Source: Shewanella xiamenensis (GTDB lineage Bacteria > Pseudomonadota > Gammaproteobacteria > Enterobacterales > Shewanellaceae). Taken from it: a DNA stretch of 56,570 nucleotides. The notes beneath the pieces were generated by a model. It made no database searches. It saw nothing but the letters and a program-made list of their open reading frames with translations, and was not told the DNA's origin. The position numbers and the translations under genes are program-made. The stretch spans positions 1 through 56,570 of the forward strand of contig NZ_BMOP01000018.1 of assembly GCF_014647135.1 (NCBI RefSeq). The letters are read 5' to 3'. Of the stretch, positions 54,601 to 56,570 are shown in pieces (positions within the stretch are counted from its first letter, which is position 1; the number at the start of each line of letters is the position of its first letter).

Positions 54601-56570
54601 CTGCCAGTCAAGGTGATGGTCACTGTGTGGGTCGTACCGCCGACTGATTGGACGGTAAGGCTGTCGGTGAGGGTTTCGCCCGCCTTGAGTTGCTGGATAG
54701 CGGTTTGGCTGTTGTCGGCGCTGTAGTGCCACTGGCCGTCGGCGTCGAGGCTGAACGTACCATAACTGCCCGCCACATTGGTTTGTGCGGTGAAATGGTC
54801 CTGACCCGCATCCGGGTCACTGATTGTCAGTTGCCCATGGGTTTCGAGCTGGCCTGCCGTCAGGTTGGCGTCTTCAGTGACGGTGCCGCTGTCCACGCCA
54901 GCAATCACTGCACCATCATCATGGCCGTTGATGGTGACGGTGACGGTGTGTGTCGTGCCGTCCACCGACTGCACAGTAAGGCTGTCGGTCAGGGTGGCGT
55001 TCTGGCCAAGGGCCTGAACTGCACTGTTCTTGTTGTCCAGCGTGTAGGTCCAGTGGCCATCGGCCGCCAGCGTGAAGCTGCCGTAGCTGCCTGCGGTGTT
55101 CGCTTGCGCCGTGAAGGCAGACTCTTGGTCGTCGATGTCGGTGACCGTGAGTTGGCCACCAGTCGTGAGCTGCATGTCTTCGGTGACGGCGCCAGCATCT
55201 GTGCCGCTGATGACGGCGCCATCGTTGCTGCCTGTGACGGTGATAACCAACTGCTGGGTGGCGGTCGCCCCCGCACTGTCGGTCACGCTGACCGGAATGG
55301 TCAGCGTCTGCGTCTGGCCAGCAGCCAAGTGTTGATAAGCCGCATCAGTTGGGTCAAAGCTGTAGCTGCCATCGGCGTTTAGCGTAAAGCCAGCAGTCTG
55401 GGCGGTGGTGCTAAAGGTTTGGCTGTCGCCGATATCCACATCCGTAGCCACCATCTGGCCCGAGAGCTTGGAGCCATCTTCTGTGATGGATTGGCTTTGC
55501 GCGGTAAGTACCGGCGCATCGTTGCTGCCAGTCAAGGTGATTGTCACTGTGTGTGTCGTACCGCCCACTGATTGGACGGTGATACTGTCGGTCAGGGTTT
55601 CGCCTGCCTTGAGTTGCTGAACCGCGCTCTGACTGTTGTCGGCGCTGTAGCGCCACTGACCGTCGGCGTCGAGGCTGAACGTGCCATAACTGCCCGCCAC
55701 ATGGGTTTGTGCAGTGAAATGGTCCTGGCCCGCATCCGGGTCGCTGATTGTCAGTTGTCCATGGGTTTCGAGCTGGCCAGCTGTCAGGTTAGCGTCTTCA
55801 GTGACGGTGCCGCTATCGACCCCCGCAATCACGGCGCCATCATCATGACCGTTGATGGTGACGGTGATGGTGTGGGTCGTGCCATCCACCGACTGCACGG
55901 TCAGGCTGTCGGTCAGCGTGGCGTTCTGGCCAAGGGCCTGGACTGTTGGGAGACTATTATCGAGCGTGTAGGTCCAGTGGCCATCGGCTGCCAGCGTGAA
56001 GCTGCCGTAGCTGCCCGCGGTCTTGGCCTGCGCAGTGAAGGCTGACTCCTGGTCGTCGATGTCGGTGACCGTAAGTTGGCCACTGGTCGTGAGCTGGGTG
56101 TCTTCGGTGACCGCACTGGCATCTGTGCCGCTGATGATGGCGCCATCGTTGCTGCCTGTGAGTGTAATCGTCAGGTTCGCAGTGCTAGTTGCGCCAGCGC
56201 TGTCGGTGACTGTGATGGGAATAGAGAGCGTCTCAGTCTGGCCTTGGACTAGATGCTGGTAAGCCGCATTGGATGGATCGAAGCTGTAGCTGCCATCGGC
56301 ATTGAGCGTAAAGCCATCTACCGAATTAGCGAGGCTGAAGGTGAGTGTGTCACCGGTATCCATATCCGTAGCGACCATCTGGCCCGTGAGCAACGAGCCA
56401 TCTTCGGTTACAGATTGGCTTTGCGCGGTGAGTACTGGCACATCGTTCGTGCCGACGATATCGACGGAAATCGTGTGAGTGGTGCCGTCGGCGCTATGTA
56501 CGGTGAAGCTGTCGTGCAGGAGCTGGCCTTCGCCAAGCTGCTGGATCTCAGTCTTGCTGTTGTCGACGCT
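45699..56570 (-). CDS. giant VCBS-repeat surface adhesin (3' part; open at window end)
   Basis: More than 3,600 codons without a stop; the start lies beyond the window. The frame runs through the terminal 130 bp, so the GTG at 56441 is not a true start. About 25 repeats of ~100 residues of VCBS type alternate in two versions. One has SVTEDGSLLTGQMVATDVDTG, GFTLNADGSYSFDP and AYQHLAQGQT (about nine copies). The other has GTVTEDANLTAGQL, GSYGTFSLDADGQW and LTDSLTVQSVDGTTH (about sixteen). One tandem-95/cadherin-like domain lies near 48050-48330 (SLVSHRDGSYTFTPAANYNG). Three unnamed domains are embedded near 53235-53670, 50085-50510 and 49255-49685. Around 46960-47360 is a segment like those accompanying RTX proteins (NIEDIIFGDGTSY). 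The last ~350 residues are Ser/Thr/His/Asp-rich with no GGxGxD repeats. Such proteins usually leave by type I secretion and act in adhesion or biofilms; this is inference. Confidence 0.9.
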   Translation of the reverse strand, partial: SVDNSKTEIQQLGEGQLLHDSFTVHSADGTTHTISVDIVGTNDVPVLTAQSQSVTEDGSLLTGQMVATDMDTGDTLTFSLANSVDGFTLNADGSYSFDPSNAAYQHLVQGQTETLSIPITVTDSAGATSTANLTITLTGSNDGAIISGTDASAVTEDTQLTTSGQLTVTDIDDQESAFTAQAKTAGSYGSFTLAADGHWTYTLDNSLPTVQALGQNATLTDSLTVQSVDGTTHTITVTINGHDDGAVIAGVDSGTVTEDANLTAGQLETHGQLTISDPDAGQDHFTAQTHVAGSYGTFSLDADGQWRYSADNSQSAVQQLKAGETLTDSITVQSVGGTTHTVTITLTGSNDAPVLTAQSQSITEDGSKLSGQMVATDVDIGDSQTFSTTAQTAGFTLNADGSYSFDPTDAAYQHLAAGQTQTLTIPVSVTDSAGATATQQLVITVTGSNDGAVISGTDAGAVTEDMQLTTGGQLTVTDIDDQESAFTAQANTAGSYGSFTLAADGHWTYTLDNKNSAVQALGQNATLTDSLTVQSVDGTTHTVTVTINGHDDGAVIAGVDSGTVTEDANLTAGQLETHGQLTISDPDAGQDHFTAQTNVAGSYGTFSLDADGQWHYSADNSQTAIQQLKAGETLTDSLTVQSVGGTTHTVTITLTGSNDAPVLTAQSQSVTEDGSLLTGQMVATDVDTGDTLTFSLANSVDGFTLNADGSYSFDPSNAAYQHLAQGQTLNLTIPITVTDSAGASSTQNLSLNLTGTNDGAVIGGDISAATTEDSTQATRGRLTITDVDDGEAHFVAQSNTAGTYGSFTLLDNGQWSYQLDNSKHEVQALKDGQQVTDTFTVTSADGGLHQVTVTITGKNDAAVITGEDHQTLTEDQNVSGGQLIAQGQLHASTPDAGGDQFTPLSDLAGKFGHLSLGADGHWVYKADNNSPAVQALGAGQSATESFTVHSADGTAHTLSLSIQGADEIQHDLLSSIVSTLKSNVFLFKQIGNAIDAKDAGSLGNVVLSFYGGNPHVVDADGHVLASGSNRGMFGYDIGLGQVVDLLKSHPGARLVLDGPVGGSGAFYLHDSGDQGQLHFAGNARYNVHQNTLGSVPIDGLPTPLSAAGAVPDASDSLTISVTDIRVDHAGQLQTSGQLGISDADAGESHFNAQQEVAGTYGSFSIDASGHWVYSVDNGQSAVQNLQAGAQLTDSFLVTSADGTSHVVSVAVYGKNDAPVLFAQTQSVSEDGALLSGQMQASDADAGDTLSFHIDQPVAGLTLNADGSYSFDPSNAAYQHLAAGRTETQTIPVTVTDGAGASSTQNLTITLTGTNDGATITDHGTPGQIKEDQHTAIEGHLSVGDVDSGEGLFPAQQGAGLSGYGGFTLTPQANGQAYWRYSVDNSKTEIQQLGEGQLLHDSFTVHSADGTTHTISVDIVGTNDAPLLTAQSQSVTEDGSLLTGQMVATDVDTGDTLTFSLANSVDGFTLNADGSYSFEPIDAAYQHLAQGQTETLTIPVSVTDSAGATSTQQLVITVSGSNDGAVISGIDAGSVTEDTQLTTAGQLTVTDIDDQEAAFTAQTKAAGSYGSFTLAADGHWTYTLDNTNPTVQALSQTGTLTDSLTVQSVDGTTHQITVTINGHDDGAVIAGVDSGTVTEDANLTADQLETHGKLTITDPDTGQDHFTAQTNVAGSYGTFSLDADGQWHYSADNSQSAVQQLKAGETLTDSITVQSVGGTTHTVTITINGHDDGAVIAGVDSGTVTEDANLTAGQLETHGQLTISDPDAGQDHFTAQTNVAGSYGTFSLDANGQWRYSADNSQSAIQQLKAGETLTDSFTVTSADGTNHAVTVTLTGSNDAPVLTAQSQSVTEDGAKLTGQMVATDVDTGDTLTFSLTNAVDGFTLNTDGSYSFDPASAAYQHLAQGQTDTLTIPITVTDSTGATSTANLTITLTGTNDGATISGGDTGRVIEDQNVDAQGLLHASGQLQIQDADAGQSNFVAQNGVATQYGHFSIDAQGAWSYTVDNNKPEVQALKPGGTPGETGNMAQALGQALVQSTMEGFHAVGEALTQGQSGALAGVLDLTVQGAAIVLSGPSGTTPVVYAMDAQGRSTLGVDELLSWLHQGTGYEVHLQGSQSDVQFFVHDRGDMGVLHGLPLSGATMLTDPENAAVHLALAWQTPPLPGVLSEVVSVISAEGTTHQITLSIQGTAEDAVISGTDSGTVTEDQNLNAAHQLEARGQLQVTDADAGQAVFQPIQDLAGHYGHLSLDKNGAWVYQADNNSRAVQALVKGQTVSDSFVVHSFDGTAHTISVALQGADDAYLDVMAHVANSLFNQLDPWPAIGGAISSGNIANLSGLELSFTGGTPTVVAADGHVLESFTHQDSFGTHIPLGHLVELIKSHPGSQLILEGTPGASSSFYVNNSGNPQQLDYAGSAKYDVAIRTLGSVPNHSLLNPHGSAAVLAGADGGSVLVDGDAQLQTQGHLTVLDADGDQAHFTAQQDVKGQYGQFSIDAQGLWHYQADGHQSALLLLAAGKSLSENFTVTSADGTSHTVTVQLFGSSQRTAATISGVDSGTLTEDTAQAQVSGQLSVVDPDAGEAHFIALADAKGRHGHFSLDEQGAWQYRLDNTDPAVQALKAGETLTDTLMVHSADGSSHELHITVQGSNDAPVLQAQSQSVTEDGSVLRGQMVAQDVDHGDALNFSTSSTTAGFVLHDDGSYTFDPANTAYQHLAAGQTQKLTIPITVTDGEGASDTKNLIITITGRNDVPKVSQIEVLTAGREDAVLVLSKAQLLAHVSDVDGDNLSITNISSDHGSLVSHRDGSYTFTPAANYNGQVTFHYDLVDGHGGHVSQTATMMLSAVSDAASISGQDSGSVTEDQHVLRGKLSTGGTLSVTDPDGAAESRLIPTGTTAGSLISGDKGLGQFEVGANGHWNFVANNADPRIQALGRHDALQDTITVHSVDGTAHTITVTINGTNDAPTLAAQSKSVAENGAQLSGRMVATDVDTGDTQAFSTTAKISGFTLHADGSYTFDPSDAAYQHLAQGQTQTLTIPVEVRDGSGATATNNLTIQITGTNDRPQITGVTTPHTVINIDGGASGGGFSIVDGVVHAGAHQRVWQASDYAALSHNAHGSNSVGDIFVFSDAATVHGADGGGSVGRDPKDYIVLDKPASAYRITSSANHVDSGTNYGNVQVTEIATGKSWGTANNIEDIIFGDGTSYSGKSSVQKTTSEVAMPNLNGVLTVVEGGPRLTGHIQASDVDSGDTRTFSTSAHVAGFTLNSDGSFSFNPADAAYHHLAQGHKLSLDIPVVATDKHGTSDQRVLHLEITGIDDSAVRSTRPAPPAPQAPSTDAEQHAGIVEDAHHQAGQSDLSNHAASTLPSSTDSTDESHDSVPVFTKIVTNEQGGTGSPLADYLHFADTSQHVDLGGAADGTAVSPLADYLGPYTFGELQLHAQTSSQSSDEANFETIDSVNLDVAEPATLATSAHDLDSASSGHLNVSSVNYDASLLMGSVDEQTAQTNPAQDKSVDTTLFEGGNFSAQATTSPIDHYLQMVGLMPDSIEQQPTTPIELATLNTPSSTFQDMDTDMLDMVTINHFENPLIEEHKTPHLDQYGFQGEHAQLEVNPNDDDLLHSALNDMHNQM
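49255..49685 (-). other. embedded domain copy C in the adhesin
   Basis: About 140 residues with no VCBS pattern. It shares with copy A the blocks GNIANLSGLELSFTGGTP, VVAADGHVLESF, LVELIKSHPGSQLILEG and TLGSVPNHSL. It sits between two VCBS repeats. Confidence 0.7.
50085..50510 (-). other. embedded domain copy B in the adhesin
   Basis: The most divergent copy. GALAGVLDLTVQGAAIVL, VVYAMDAQGRSTLGVDELL, YEVHLQGSQSDVQFFVHDRG and GATMLTDPENAA keep the strand and helix order of copies A and C. Confidence 0.6.
53235..53670 (-). other. embedded domain copy A in the adhesin
   Basis: Contains KQIGNAIDAKDAGSLGNVV, LSFYGGNPHVVDADGHVL, VVDLLKSHPGARLVLDGPVG, AFYLHDSGDQGQLHFAG and NTLGSVPIDGLPTPLS. It lies in the most GC-rich part of the gene. 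Confidence 0.7.
56441..56570 (-). repeat. 130-bp perfect repeat of 52301-52430 at the window edge
   Basis: The last 130 bases are identical to 52301-52430, at an offset of 4,140 bp (1,380 codons). The 200 bases before them are also very similar to 52100-52300. This marks large-scale duplication inside the adhesin gene, which probably continues past the window. Confidence 0.85.

Overview
The window looks like a chromosomal segment of a Shewanella-type gammaproteobacterium. The basis is the gene order ubiE-ubiJ-ubiB-tatABC-tatD-(GGDEF)-hemB next to an rRNA operon, together with hslVU, a TtrS/TtrR-like two-component pair and repeat sequences that I associate with Shewanella. The species call is inference; no search was run.

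Layout. Positions 1-68 are the 3' end of a 23S rRNA gene. The spacer after it carries a 117-bp inverted-repeat-bounded insert, and the 5S gene that should follow has lost its interior (290-324). From 9371 down to 565 a compact minus-strand cluster covers late ubiquinone synthesis (ubiE, ubiJ, ubiB), twin-arginine export (tatA, tatB, tatC), a small exported protein, tatD, a membrane diguanylate cyclase and hemB. Next come a ureohydrolase and rraA (minus). A plus-strand group follows: a YgjV-like membrane protein, a PAP2 phosphatase, an MJ1255-type glycosyltransferase and an alpha/beta hydrolase, with a Pho-box-like site ahead of the PAP2 gene. Then there are a DedA protein, a family II pyrophosphatase, a YhcH/YjgK protein and a TonB-dependent receptor (minus), followed by a patatin-like lipase, a LON-domain protein and a pseudouridine synthase (plus).

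The middle holds a PhoD-like phosphatase, an RmlD-like reductase joined to a RegB/RegA-type redox two-component pair, an SDR and an FeS-type photolyase. Between the photolyase and a DUF4375 gene lies a 1.7-kb AT-rich island bounded by 39-bp near-perfect inverted repeats. It carries one orphan gene with weak similarity to HipA-like kinases. After it come a DUF971 gene, hslU/hslV with a clear sigma-32-type promoter, a type IV pilin-like gene and a divergent TtrR/TtrS-like pair. The sensor gene is followed 1 nt later by a 26-codon ORF that resembles an orphan Tat signal. A LysR regulator faces a three-gene operon (Old Yellow Enzyme, SnoaL-like protein, Tat-exported polysaccharide deacetylase), and a MOT1-type transporter follows.

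The last 10.9 kb are the 3' part of one giant minus-strand gene for a VCBS-repeat surface protein, open at the window end. It has about 25 repeats, three copies of an embedded ~140-residue domain that I do not recognise, strongly mosaic base composition and no RTX nonapeptides in its C-terminal tail. The most promising leads are the inverted-repeat island with the kinase-like gene, the unnamed domain in the giant protein, the deleted 5S gene and the Tat-signal micro-ORF.
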